From assembly GCA_036263655.1 (NCBI GenBank), contig DATAGP010000047.1, forward strand, positions 1 through 64,000: a stretch of 64,000 bases of DNA. Direction: 5' to 3'. The stretch is from Schlegelella_A sp036263655. GTDB lineage: Bacteria; Pseudomonadota; Gammaproteobacteria; Burkholderiales; Burkholderiaceae_C. Below the pieces are notes generated by a model, which saw nothing but the letters and a program-made list of their open reading frames with translations, was not told the DNA's origin and did not search any database. Shown here one piece after another: positions 7,226-15,947 of this stretch. The position numbers were made by a program, and so were the translations under genes. Position 1 is the first letter of the stretch. Each line of letters starts with the position of its first letter.

Positions 7226-9481
7226 TCAATCCAAAACTGGAAATATTCTGACACCGAGTGACATATTGACAAGCTTTATGGTCGAAATCGGCAAAAACTC
7301 ACGGTCGGAGAATTCAGAAAGCAACAAATTCGCTACCGTTTTCCTCGTATCACCGGAACATGCGTCGAAGGTCGTAACCGAACTCGAGCAGGTGAATAAG
7401 CCAAGGGATGCTGCCTCAAAGATTGCCTGCGACCTTGCTGATTGCAGCTCACCAGATCGCAATTTCCAATCGGGAGTAAAGAACGCGGAAGACTTTATCG
7501 CCCCCGTCGCTTTCTGAGGTGAGCGTCGAAACAAAAAGTGCCTTGGGCCGGCAGGTGCATCCTCTATGAATTTAGGAGCGGGTAAGTGACTGATGTCTAC
7601 CAGAAGCCGCCAAGTAATCGGGTCGGCGAGGCATCCAGAGACAAGTGTTCCAGAAGTCATACTTGACTTGTAGACGAAATACTCGAAAGCGAAAAGTCTA
7701 TCCTCGTCGAAATTTTCCTTAGACTTAGCATTTAGCAATTGCGCCTGTTGCGACGATGATTGAGCGCCTTGACTGGACCATCGATCCAGGATTCCCCTTG
7801 ACTGCGGATCTCGGGGGGGAATATTCTTCAATATCCCCATATGAAATGGCCCACCGACACAGGGTTGGCCCACCAACTCTGCGGGGGAGTTCACAGTAAG
7901 CGGAGATGGAATCCTATGCACGCTGTAGAGGTCGCCGACTGGAATGGTTTTCAAATCGGTAGAGTGATCAATGACAGGGAGCGCGCGCCTGTAGGCTGCC
8001 GCTCGCGCGTATATTGCCGTAAATCCAGCTAAAGCCTGCTTTGCGCGCCGACTGTCGGTGGTGCCTACGTGAGTCACCGCAAACGCCTCCCATAAGGCGA
8101 TTATCTCGTCGGCAATCGCAATTTGCTGCGCCTGGAGCGCGCCCAATTGAGCCTTGGGCGTGCGTGGGCCACTCGAATGGAGGATTATCAACTTCACGTA
8201 CTTCGGGATAATTTGAAGATGCAACTGTTGATAATCCATCAGCCAGTTGTCAACCTTATTCTCTGCTGCTAGCTGTTTGAGCTCGCCAAGCGTGGGCAAA
8301 GAGTATCCGCTAGTCCCCAACGCCTTTTCGGCCTCGGTCCGGTTAAGGCCAAGTATCTCAAGATCGTTGTCGGATAGTGGCCTAAGCAGATAGGCATTCA
8401 AATAATACTTGGCCGCGTCTCTGAGCACGAACTTCTGATTATCAGGGAGCCGAGGCGCCTCCCTTAGGGCGTTGAAAGCTAAAGCGGCCGAATAATATTC
8501 CCCTAGCCGCGTATCAGACCTGCGCCACATAATAAGGGCGCGCAATGCCTCCAAATCGGCGTCGCGGGCATTCGTTAGTTCAAACTGCCCATCCGAAGCA
8601 TACTTGAGCCGATCCGCATAGCGCGATAGCGACTCAGGGCGCACCATTAATGTTGGACGTTCTATCAAATCCCTTAATGCAGCGGACTTCTCCTTATATA
8701 CCGAGTATTGTGGGTTCGCGGGGTACATAAAAGCCAGAGTACTTGCGAAGATCCTCGCGGTCTTAAAGTCTTTGTGGTTGTACGCATCCACGTAGTCATC
8801 CCCGCGAACTCTTTCGACGCCGACTCTGATGGCAACAACCACCAAACAGAGAGCCACAAGGGCGCTGGCTGTAATGCCGGCTGTGACAGCAACTTGCCGG
8901 CCAGAAAACCTCCTCCCCGGCCCGCGAAAATAGCCAAGACAAATTTGAACGACAGCGACGAAGAGGGTTGCTGCCGCGGCGACGGCCAAAAGAACCTGGC
9001 TGAGTTCCGTGATCGACTTAGTGAGAAGACCCAGAAAGTTGCCTTGTTGATCGTCAAGCTTAGAATCTGCCTCGACGATATTCTTTTCCAGCACTTGGTC
9101 CAAGTCGTTGATCGCGTTCTTGGCGAGTGCGTCCAGCTGAGAAGAAAACTGGGATCTTTGAGAGTCAGCTAGTTCTTTTAGCTTCGTTAGCTTGTCGTCC
9201 AGTACCGCGTTTAGTTTGGCTTCCGCTTGCGCGATGACGGCATCTCCGCGTTGCTTCAACTTGTCATCTAACGCATCTATGGAGGACCCTGTTACGAGAC
9301 TATGAAATGCGTCTCCGGCGAAATTGAGATTTAATATGCCACGGTCGCCGCCGCATGCTACTGCGCAGGGTACTTGAAAACCCCCGATCTTAGTATTGCC
9401 GACGAAAAACGCGGAAGTGCCGGCCGTGCACCCCACTAAGACTAGGAAGATGCAGCAACGTACGGCGGGGGCGGTCGACAT
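7226..9481 (-). CDS. large lipoprotein with coiled coil and two membrane helices, unknown
   Basis: 751 aa. A signal segment ends in LVGC (Cys18), a lipobox. Residues about 65-160 are a heptad-rich Ala/Asp/Lys/Leu coiled coil. Two transmembrane helices follow (about 163-185 and 198-220), joined by a short basic loop RGPGRRFSGRQ, which should face the cytoplasm and put both the coiled coil and the remaining 530 residues in the periplasm. The C-terminal part is mixed helical, starting with a TPR-like stretch (YNHKDFKTARIFASTLAF), and has no catalytic motif that I recognise. GC content is visibly lower than in the chromosomal genes. It is followed by a Cys-rich lipoprotein gene 17 nt downstream. 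Likely island cargo acting in the envelope. Confidence 0.7.
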   Translation of the reverse strand: MSTAPAVRCCIFLVLVGCTAGTSAFFVGNTKIGGFQVPCAVACGGDRGILNLNFAGDAFHSLVTGSSIDALDDKLKQRGDAVIAQAEAKLNAVLDDKLTKLKELADSQRSQFSSQLDALAKNAINDLDQVLEKNIVEADSKLDDQQGNFLGLLTKSITELSQVLLAVAAAATLFVAVVQICLGYFRGPGRRFSGRQVAVTAGITASALVALCLVVVAIRVGVERVRGDDYVDAYNHKDFKTARIFASTLAFMYPANPQYSVYKEKSAALRDLIERPTLMVRPESLSRYADRLKYASDGQFELTNARDADLEALRALIMWRRSDTRLGEYYSAALAFNALREAPRLPDNQKFVLRDAAKYYLNAYLLRPLSDNDLEILGLNRTEAEKALGTSGYSLPTLGELKQLAAENKVDNWLMDYQQLHLQIIPKYVKLIILHSSGPRTPKAQLGALQAQQIAIADEIIALWEAFAVTHVGTTDSRRAKQALAGFTAIYARAAAYRRALPVIDHSTDLKTIPVGDLYSVHRIPSPLTVNSPAELVGQPCVGGPFHMGILKNIPPRDPQSRGILDRWSSQGAQSSSQQAQLLNAKSKENFDEDRLFAFEYFVYKSSMTSGTLVSGCLADPITWRLLVDISHLPAPKFIEDAPAGPRHFLFRRSPQKATGAIKSSAFFTPDWKLRSGELQSARSQAIFEAASLGLFTCSSSVTTFDACSGDTRKTVANLLLSEFSDREFLPISTIKLVNMSLGVRIFPVLD

Positions 9482-10163
9482 GCGGGTGTTTGGTCTTCGA
9501 TTTCGTCCCAGTGGCTACGGTGACTGTGGCTGAACTCTGACGCGAAGGCAATGACCGTCGGCCGACCGCAGGGGCGGCTTGAGCTACTTCGTTTACAGCG
9601 AAAGCGCACAGCTGTGCCCGGGCGGGATCGCGAAGGGGTCGGGATGTCGACGCACGGCATCGATTGCAAAGTTCCCCACGCTGAGCGACAGCAAGGGGCC
9701 AGTAGCGCTCCATTGGGAGCCGTCGATGAGCAGCCGTTTCGACAACCGAGCCGACAGTGCAATCACAAAGTGAGCAATACCCTGCAACCTGCTCATCTGT
9801 ATCCAAGCGGTCGTCGAGGCTTGTATGACCGCCATGCGGTCTAAGGCGTACGCCGGTCTGCCGCAGCTGAACAATTTCAACGGCTGGTAGAGCGCTGGTT
9901 CAGCGTACGGCGCACAGGCCAGCAACGCGTCTTTGCCCGCCCTCACCACAAGTCATGGACGGCTTGCACGTCACTTCCTTGCCCTTAGTGACTTGGCAAG
10001 CGCGATCAAAAGCACTCCTCGCAAGGGACATTGCCCTGTACCACTGCAGACGTTCGGCGTTATAAAGATCAACCACTTACGAGCGGTCAAGAGTCTCATC
10101 GGTGGTACACGAAGCAGCCTCTAAGTTGTTGATGCGAACGGGATATGGGTCGATGGACCACCC
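9482..10163. other. island end, no recognised gene
   Basis: This stretch lies between the 751-aa gene and the tRNA-Arg fragment. A 118-aa minus-strand frame (9593-9949, no family, poor start) may be a relic. The promoter of the 751-aa operon should lie just right of 9481 but no convincing -35/-10 pair was found. Nothing else is seen. Confidence 0.45.
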
Positions 10164-10210
10164 GACTACGAACCAAGGGGTCGTGGGTTCGAATCCTGCC
10201 AGCCGCGCCA
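10164..10210 (+). other. attR-like 3' half of tRNA-Arg(ACG)
   Basis: The sequence from the anticodon arm to the encoded CCA is tRNA: anticodon loop CTACGAA (10166-10172), 3' anticodon stem CCAAG, T-arm with GGTTCGAATCC, acceptor strand CAGCCGC, then GCCA. The expected 5' anticodon stem (CTTGG) is absent; CCCGA stands there, and no D-arm or 5' acceptor strand precedes it. This is the signature of a tRNA 3' end duplicated by tyrosine-integrase insertion, and marks the right border of the island. It should not give a functional tRNA. Confidence 0.8.
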
Positions 10211-10230
10211 ACCTCTCGTTGTAAATCGAT

Positions 10231-10265
10231 GGCTTACGAGCTCGGGCTCGTAAGCCGTTTTTTTT
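10231..10265 (+). terminator. intrinsic terminator of the tRNA-Arg locus
   Basis: GGCTTACGAGC (10231-10241) pairs perfectly with GCTCGTAAGCC (10246-10256) around loop TCGG, and eight T follow (10258-10265). It lies 20 nt behind the tRNA-Arg 3' end. It is best read as the native terminator of the original tRNA gene, now separated from its promoter by the island. Confidence 0.9.
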
Positions 10266-10315
10266 CGCCGGCGCGAGTCGCGCGAGCGCACCCCGCATTT
10301 CGTCAGCGCCGCGGG

Positions 10316-10999
10316 TCAGGCGGCCAGCATCTCGCGCTGGAAGTCGACCACCAGGCCTTCGCCGACCTCCTTGCGCATCGCCTTCCACGGCTCCGGCTCG
10401 GCATCGATCTCGGCGATGAGCGAGCGCGGCACGCGCATCGCCTTCTCCACCTGGCTGTCCGCCGGCCGCACCCAGGCGAGCACGAAGTCCTCGCCACCCG
10501 CCTCGACCAGGCGAAGCTCGCGCTGCCCGGGAATCGGCGTCTCGCCGCCGTGGCGCAGCGCCATCACCTTGGCCAGCTCGAGCGTGCGGTCGTCGATGCC
10601 GGCCTGCCTGGCGATGAGCTTTTCGACCAGCGCCGGCCAGCCGAACACGGCGCGCGGCTCGACGCCCGCGCCGAGCTTCGCCGCTTCGGGCGTGGCTCCC
10701 GTGCCGAGCCCCTCCTCGAAGATTTCCGCCGTCTTCGCGGCGCAGGCCTTCCACTGCCCGCGCTTGGCCACCGGCCACACGCCGATGTAGAGACCGTGGC
10801 GCAGCTCCATGTAGGTGAATTCCGGATCGACCCGGAACTCCGTGCCGCAGCTCGGGCACGGCTGGCGCTGGAAGGTGCCGGCGATGATTGCGTCGCGCAG
10901 GTCGGGCCGGCGGTCGGCGTTGACGCTGAACACCAGCTTGAATTCGACCGGCGTGGCGCAGGCCGGGCAGTGGATCGTCTGGGTGTGAAAGACCGACAT
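10316..10999 (-). CDS. CpXC-domain protein
   Basis: 227 aa. The N-terminal about 130 residues fit the CpXC family, with a zinc-ribbon pair of CxxC motifs: IHCPACATP near residue 11 and QPCPSCGTEF near residue 48, followed by the beta-rich RVDPEFTYMEL part. CpXC domains are found alone or in larger bacterial proteins; their role is unknown. ATG 10999 has GGAGG about six bases upstream. It starts 18 nt after the 977-aa metallopeptidase-like gene ends, on the same strand, so the two are an operon. The C-terminal 90 residues look like a separate small domain that I do not recognise. Confidence 0.75.
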   Translation of the reverse strand: MSVFHTQTIHCPACATPVEFKLVFSVNADRRPDLRDAIIAGTFQRQPCPSCGTEFRVDPEFTYMELRHGLYIGVWPVAKRGQWKACAAKTAEIFEEGLGTGATPEAAKLGAGVEPRAVFGWPALVEKLIARQAGIDDRTLELAKVMALRHGGETPIPGQRELRLVEAGGEDFVLAWVRPADSQVEKAMRVPRSLIAEIDAEPEPWKAMRKEVGEGLVVDFQREMLAA

Positions 11000-11017
11000 C
11001 GCTGGCCTCCTCGTGCG

Positions 11018-13951
11018 TCAGAGCTTCTTCAGCCACTCTTGAGCCGGATGCTTCGCTCCGAGCTTCTTCGACTTGAAGCCGGCGTAGAGCTCGGCGAACC
11101 ATTCGGCCGGCGCGCGGAACTGGTAGCCGGTGAGGCCCTTCTTGCGCGCCGCCAGCAGATAGCTCACCCACTCGCGCGGATACGCCTCGTGGTAGACCGT
11201 CTTGCCGCCGATCGCGATCTCCTCGGCATCGCCCTGCCGGCCCCAGATTCCGTCGGACGTGGCCAGGCGGTGCCAGCGATCGAATGCGTCGTAGGCCTTG
11301 GCGTCGTCCGATCCGGCGGCCACGGTGGCCGGCCGGGCCGGCTTCTGGTTGAGCAGCTTGTCGAGGACGTACTTCTTGTCCTCGGGCTTTGAATAGAAGG
11401 TGTTGCTGCCGCCGACCTTGCTGCGGATGTGCGGGCCCACCGCGTTGGCGATGGCCTGCACGCCGGCGCCGTGAACCTGCCAGCCCCCATGGTCCTCGCG
11501 CGCGCCGTTGCGCTGCATGTAGGTGCGCGCGTCGTCGACGCCGTGGCCGACCTCGTGCAAGGCGGTGAAGCTGACGTACTCGCTGTCGCCGCCGACCGGC
11601 AGGCAATCCTTGTCGACGTCGGCAGGCAGCTGCTTCACGGTGGCGCCGGTGGTGTCCTTCGCCGTCAGGCCCGGGCCCAGGCCCTGCTTGTGCAGGTCGG
11701 GGCGGCCGCTGAGCGTGACCGTGGTGTTCGTGCTCCAGGCGCCGCTGCCGCCGGTCGAATCGGTGTGCGTGATCTTGCTGATGCTGCCGAAGGACTTGAC
11801 GTCCTGCGGCACCATCGCGAAGGTCTTGCACAGCGCCTTCATGCTCTTGGCTTCGTGCGGCGCCGCGGAGGCCGAGGTGTCGGGCACCATGGTCACGCCG
11901 AACCGTCCCGTGGCGAGCGCCGCGATCATCCGCGGGTCGGTCGTCTTCGGCGACTGGACCAGGTCATCGACTTCCTTCTCGCCGCCGTTGGCCGTCATCT
12001 TCGCGGCAAGCGCAGCGATGGCGGGATCGGCCGGATTGGCGGCGGCTCGCGTCATCAGCTCGGCCTTGTCGATGCTCACCTCGAGCTTCTTCAGCGCCGC
12101 CATGGCCTCGCCGAACTTGAACGCATCGGCCAGCTTCTTCGCATCCGCCAGGGCCGTGTCGAGGGGCTTCTTCGCCTTGGCGTCGGTGATCGTCGCGACG
12201 TGGGTCGCCGTCGCGGCGGCGGCCGTGTCGAACTTGCCGCGATCGAGGTCGGCCTTGACGGCGGCGGCGGCCAGGTCGGCGGCGCGGCGCAGCGCGGCCA
12301 TCGCCTCCACGCCCGAGTTCGCCTTGTTCTTCGCCCTCGCGTCCGCCAGCGCCTTGGCCACCGGGTCGATCACGCCCTTGAGCAGGGCGGCTCGCGGCAG
12401 CGCCTGCAGCGAGGTCAGACGCGCCTCGACGCCGGGCAGCGTCGACTTGAACTGGCTCTGCGCGACCTGGACGGCCTTGGCCTCGATCAGCGCCTTGGCC
12501 GCGGCCGACAGAGGCCCCGCCGCGCCCTTGCCGTCGTTCTTGGCCAGCGCCTTGTCGGCCTTGTCGATCTGCTCCTTGCAGCTCTTCAGGGGCGCCGCCG
12601 CCTCGGCGGCGAACGGCGCCGCAGCAGCGGCGAGCTGATCGGCGCGCAGCTTCTGCAGCGCCGTCTTCATCGTCGCCACGTCGGCCGGGTTCGCCGCCGC
12701 GGCCTCGGCGCCGGCGGCGCTGCCGGCGCCGTCGGCCAGGACCTTGGCCGCGGCCAGGTCGGCGCGCACCCGCACCACCTCGTTGGAGGCCGCCGCCCAG
12801 CCGGGGCCGGGGTCGGCGGCGGTCGCGGCGCCGGCCGCCGCCTTGGCGGCCTGCTCGAGCTGCTTGCGCGCCGCTTCGCGTGCCGGCGCAATGCGCGCCG
12901 CCGCCGCATGCTTGTCGAGCGCCGCGAGCTCGGCGTCGGCGAGCGGCCTCTGCCTCTTGTAGGCCTCGGTGTCCGCGGCCGCGGCCAGGATCCGGTCGCA
13001 GCGCGCGTTGATGTCGCGCAGCTTGGCCTCGCCGGCCTCGAACTGCATGACGGCGCGGCTCGCCGACTGGTCGGCGTCGGCGAGCAGGGCATCGAGCCCC
13101 GGGCCGCGATCGGCCACCGGCGCCGCGCCCTTGACCTTGGCGATCTGCGCGACGGTCGCGACGCGCGCCGTTTCGTAGGCGGCGCGCCGCGGCGCCATCC
13201 GCTCAGTCGCCGACAGCGCCCGCAGCGCCGTCACGGCCGCCATCACGCCTTCGCTCCAGCGGCGCGCGCCGAGCGCCGTGTTCGCGGCGGCGACCTGGAC
13301 CCGGGCCTTGTCGATTTCCGGCTTGAGGAAGCCGCCGACGCTGGCGTTCGCCGTCGACTTGGCGAGCATGCCGTTGACGGTGTCGACCCACGCCTTCAGC
13401 TTCGCCTGCAGCTGGGCGGCCGCGGCATCGAGTGTCGCGTTGGCCGCGACGTAGTTGTTGGCAGCCGCCTGGGCGTTGGCGTTGCCGATGGCGGCGCTCA
13501 GCAGGTTGAAGAGGGCGTTGTCGAAACGCTGGTAGGCGTTCATGCCCATGGTGACGTCGGCGAGCTTGACGGTGAAGGCCTGCCGATCGTCGGCCGCCTT
13601 CTTCGCGGTCGCGGCGATGGCCTTGACGTCCTCGAGCGCCTGCATCGCCTGCGGCCACTCCGATTTTCCGGCATGGCCGTCGGCGGTGGCGAGCTTGGTG
13701 TTCGACTGCGTGATGAAGGCCTGGATCGCCGCCGCCTGAGGATGTGCTTTCAGCGCCTCGATCAGCACGACCGCAGCGACGCGGGCGATCGTGAACGCCC
13801 CCTGCTGCACCATGTCTCCGACGGTGCCGCCGGAGGCGGAGCCGACTTGGGGCGTGGGCGTGGCGGCGGGCCCCGATGCGACGGCGGCCGGTGCCTTCTT
13901 CGCCGCGGCCACAGGCGTCTTGACGAGGCCGAGGGCATCGAGAAGTCCCAT
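11018..13951 (-). CDS. Ala-rich helical protein with C-terminal HEVGH metallopeptidase-like domain
   Basis: 977 aa. Residues about 50-720 are Ala-rich and helical, with repeated segments that look like spectrin- or coiled-coil-type bundles. The C-terminal about 230 residues form a different domain with FTALHEVGHGVDD (zinc-binding HExxH at 799-803) and, about 150 residues on, APAEWFAELYA, whose Glu could be the third ligand; this resembles toxin-type gluzincins such as the lethal-factor-like fold. There is no signal peptide. ATG 13951 (MGLLDALGL) follows GGAG by six bases; the open frame extends 111 codons further up without support. It is followed by the CpXC gene and divergent from a 154-aa gene. 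Architecture suggests a secreted or injected effector, but that is inference. Confidence 0.65.
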   Translation of the reverse strand: MGLLDALGLVKTPVAAAKKAPAAVASGPAATPTPQVGSASGGTVGDMVQQGAFTIARVAAVVLIEALKAHPQAAAIQAFITQSNTKLATADGHAGKSEWPQAMQALEDVKAIAATAKKAADDRQAFTVKLADVTMGMNAYQRFDNALFNLLSAAIGNANAQAAANNYVAANATLDAAAAQLQAKLKAWVDTVNGMLAKSTANASVGGFLKPEIDKARVQVAAANTALGARRWSEGVMAAVTALRALSATERMAPRRAAYETARVATVAQIAKVKGAAPVADRGPGLDALLADADQSASRAVMQFEAGEAKLRDINARCDRILAAAADTEAYKRQRPLADAELAALDKHAAAARIAPAREAARKQLEQAAKAAAGAATAADPGPGWAAASNEVVRVRADLAAAKVLADGAGSAAGAEAAAANPADVATMKTALQKLRADQLAAAAAPFAAEAAAPLKSCKEQIDKADKALAKNDGKGAAGPLSAAAKALIEAKAVQVAQSQFKSTLPGVEARLTSLQALPRAALLKGVIDPVAKALADARAKNKANSGVEAMAALRRAADLAAAAVKADLDRGKFDTAAAATATHVATITDAKAKKPLDTALADAKKLADAFKFGEAMAALKKLEVSIDKAELMTRAAANPADPAIAALAAKMTANGGEKEVDDLVQSPKTTDPRMIAALATGRFGVTMVPDTSASAAPHEAKSMKALCKTFAMVPQDVKSFGSISKITHTDSTGGSGAWSTNTTVTLSGRPDLHKQGLGPGLTAKDTTGATVKQLPADVDKDCLPVGGDSEYVSFTALHEVGHGVDDARTYMQRNGAREDHGGWQVHGAGVQAIANAVGPHIRSKVGGSNTFYSKPEDKKYVLDKLLNQKPARPATVAAGSDDAKAYDAFDRWHRLATSDGIWGRQGDAEEIAIGGKTVYHEAYPREWVSYLLAARKKGLTGYQFRAPAEWFAELYAGFKSKKLGAKHPAQEWLKKL

Positions 13952-14216
13952 GGGTTGCTCCGTGGCGAAAGGGAATGAAAGTCTAGCCGGCGGCACCGCC
14001 GTGTCCAGCACCTCCGAGCGGCGATGGCGCATCCGGACGCGATGAGCGGGGGTTAGCATCGCCCGCGTGACAGAACGCCGGCCTCGTCCCAGGCAGCCCG
14101 GGCTGCAGCCGCTCGCGGCCGTATTGATCGGCTGGGCGGTGGCCTGCGGCGCGGTAGCGGCGCCGAGCGCCGGCGCCGCCCCAGCGCCGGCAAGCAAACC
14201 GTCGAGGAGCACGACC

Positions 14217-14681
14217 ATGGCAGACAACGAAGCGGGCGGCGACTTCACGCTCGTGCAGTTGAAGGGGTTGGTCGGCGAGCACATCGGTTCGTGGAAGCAG
14301 ACCGGGATCGACGTGCCCCTCGAGAGCCGCGCCTTGCCGGAGCCGGCGACGGTCGTCTACACCTTCCGCCAGGGCAAGCAGAAGGCGACCCTCACCGTCA
14401 GCGACGGTGGCAGCGCCAACAGCGCGCCCGGGCCGGCGCACTGGACCGGCCCGCCCAATCGACGCGAGACGGGGTCCGGCGCCGAATTCGTCTACCGCGA
14501 GGGTCGGCGCACGGTGCGCGAGATCGACCGCCGCGAGCCGCCGGCGCGCGAGGTGGTGCTGCTGCTGGCCAACGGCATCATGGTGAGCGCCGCCGGCGAC
14601 GCCGACATGAAGACGCTGAAGGCGCTCGCCGCCGGCGTGCGGACCGACGCCGCCGAGAAGCTGGTCCGGCCGGCGAAGTGA
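14217..14681 (+). CDS. small protein divergent from the metallopeptidase-like gene, unknown
   Basis: 154 aa from ATG 14217, which has GAGGAG seven bases upstream. The frame also extends to a GTG at 14067 and would then have an Ala-rich signal-like segment, but that start lacks a ribosome-binding site and overlaps the promoter region of the divergent gene. The protein is soluble, starts DFTLVQLKGLVGEHIGSW, and has alternating strands and a C-terminal helix; no family recognised. Its position beside a possible effector makes an immunity or chaperone role conceivable, but no sequence evidence supports it. Confidence 0.6.
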   Translation: MADNEAGGDFTLVQLKGLVGEHIGSWKQTGIDVPLESRALPEPATVVYTFRQGKQKATLTVSDGGSANSAPGPAHWTGPPNRRETGSGAEFVYREGRRTVREIDRREPPAREVVLLLANGIMVSAAGDADMKTLKALAAGVRTDAAEKLVRPAK

Positions 14682-14753
14682 CCGGCGCTTCCGAGTGACG
14701 GGCGCAGCCGCGCAGGCGTCGAGGTTGCCGCTGACCCGCCGGGCGGCGGTCGT

Positions 14754-15947
14754 CTAGCCCGCTTTTCCGTCGGCGCGGATGCCGGCGCGACTTTCCTGGC
14801 CGCGCGCTGCGCCACGAGCACCGCCTGGGCAGCCCGCCCGGAAGCGGCCGATGGCCGCGTCGGTCATGCCCTCGGCGCTTCCCCGTTCCTCGTACTGCCG
14901 CCGCAGATAGCTGGCGTCGCTGCCGGACTCCGTCACGCCCAGCACGTGATCGAGCGCGTCGAGCGGCGCCGACATCGCAAGCTCGTCCTTCAGTCGCCGC
15001 ACCGTCGATCGGATGTCGTCACGAAGCGACAAGGTCTCGTACGACGCCGGATGCACGAGCGTGCCGTCGAGACCGAAGCGGCAGGCCTGGAAGCGGTTGT
15101 AGTTGTAGACGAGGTAGTCGTCCTCGCTCGGTTCCGGCTCGCGACGCTGAAGCAGCGAGCGACACAGCGCCTGCAGGTAGCCCGCCAGGGCCGCCGCTCG
15201 CTCGACGTCGAGCGGCGTGTCGCAGACGCGCAGCTCGATCGTGCCGTACTCGGGCTTGGGACGGATGTCCCAGTAGAAGTCCTTCATGCTCTTGACGATC
15301 CCGGTCCGGGTCATCCTCTCGAAGAAGCCGGTCTCGAAGTCGTGCCACTCGAGCGTGAACGGTGCCCTGCCGCTGAGGGGGAACGCGAACACCGAGTTGA
15401 GGCGTGCCGAGTTGAACAGCGTGTCGCGACGCTGCACGAACGGGGAAGAGGACGCGAGGGCGATGAAGTGCGGCACGTAGCGGTTGAGCGAGTGCAGCAG
15501 GAACAGCGCCTCGTCGCCCGACGTGCAGCCGACGTGGATGTGCTGACCGAAGATCGTGAACTGCTTTGCCAGGTAGCCGTAGAGGGCAGAGACCTCCCTG
15601 AAGCGCGGCTTCGAGAAGATCCGTCGCTCACCCCACTGCTGGAACGGGTGGGTGCCGCCGCCGCAGATGCCGACGTTGAGACGATCGCCCGCGGCAACGA
15701 GCGCGTTGCGGATATCGCACAGCTGGGCGAGCAGCCCGGCATGGTCGCGCTGCACGGAAGTGGATATCTCGATCATGCTCTCCGTGATCTCGGGCACGAC
15801 ATTGCCGGGGAACGGTCGCCGACCGAGCAGTTCGAGCATGTCGGGGCTGGCGTCGACGAGGTCGAAGTCGCTCAGGCTCACGAGCTGCAGCTCGAGCTCG
15901 ACACCGAGCGTCAGCGGCTCGGAATGGGCGAAGGGTTCGAGCGGCAT
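14754..15947 (-). CDS. ybdK: YbdK-type carboxylate-amine ligase (glutamate-cysteine ligase 2 family)
   Basis: 397 aa. The sequence matches the GCS2/YbdK family: TLGVELELQLV near the N-terminus (metal- and ATP-site Glu residues), EITESMIEIST, GGGTHPFQQW, GQHIHVG, and GTIELRVCDTPLDV. Such enzymes form gamma-glutamyl bonds weakly; the physiological substrate is unknown. The last about 25 residues are Gly/Ala/Arg-rich and unlike the family, which is usually about 370 aa. The ATG at 15945-15947 overlaps the stop of the upstream antiporter gene (TGATG), so translation is coupled. It is the last gene of a four-gene operon led by a MarR regulator. Confidence 0.85.
   Translation of the reverse strand: MPLEPFAHSEPLTLGVELELQLVSLSDFDLVDASPDMLELLGRRPFPGNVVPEITESMIEISTSVQRDHAGLLAQLCDIRNALVAAGDRLNVGICGGGTHPFQQWGERRIFSKPRFREVSALYGYLAKQFTIFGQHIHVGCTSGDEALFLLHSLNRYVPHFIALASSSPFVQRRDTLFNSARLNSVFAFPLSGRAPFTLEWHDFETGFFERMTRTGIVKSMKDFYWDIRPKPEYGTIELRVCDTPLDVERAAALAGYLQALCRSLLQRREPEPSEDDYLVYNYNRFQACRFGLDGTLVHPASYETLSLRDDIRSTVRRLKDELAMSAPLDALDHVLGVTESGSDASYLRRQYEERGSAEGMTDAAIGRFRAGCPGGARGAARGQESRAGIRADGKAG

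Larger units (their letters stand above)
1..10210. mobile_element. right part of an integrated genomic island
   Basis: The stretch from the window start to the tRNA-Arg 3' fragment at 10164-10210 differs from the rest in composition (visibly less GC-rich) and coding density. It carries a tyrosine integrase remnant with a DUF4224 partner gene, an excisionase-like HTH gene and an HNH endonuclease, all typical of integrative elements. The 3'-half tRNA plus its native terminator marks one end. The other end, expected to be a complete tRNA-Arg(ACG) gene, is not in the window, so the left limit is unknown. The integrase is broken, so the element is probably immobile by itself. Confidence 0.75.

Noticed and set aside
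7077..7517. 146-aa plus-strand frame opposite the lipoprotein operon
   Set aside because: It looks fairly protein-like but has no ribosome-binding site and opposes two genes, of which the lipoprotein gene has a strong AGGAGG site and a lipobox.
9880..9910. tRNA D-arm-like string GGTAGAGCGCTGGTTCAGCG
   Set aside because: No acceptor, anticodon or T-arm follows at proper distances; only the 3' half at 10164-10210 is tRNA.
10145..11392. 415-aa plus-strand frame at the island border
   Set aside because: It begins inside the tRNA-Arg fragment region and runs antisense to the CpXC and metallopeptidase-like genes; Arg/His/Gly-rich composition is typical of a shadow frame.
11429..13978. 849-aa plus-strand frame opposite the 977-aa gene
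   Set aside because: Arg/Gly/Leu-rich shadow of an Ala-rich gene in GC-rich DNA; the minus-strand frame has a ribosome-binding site and an HExxH domain.
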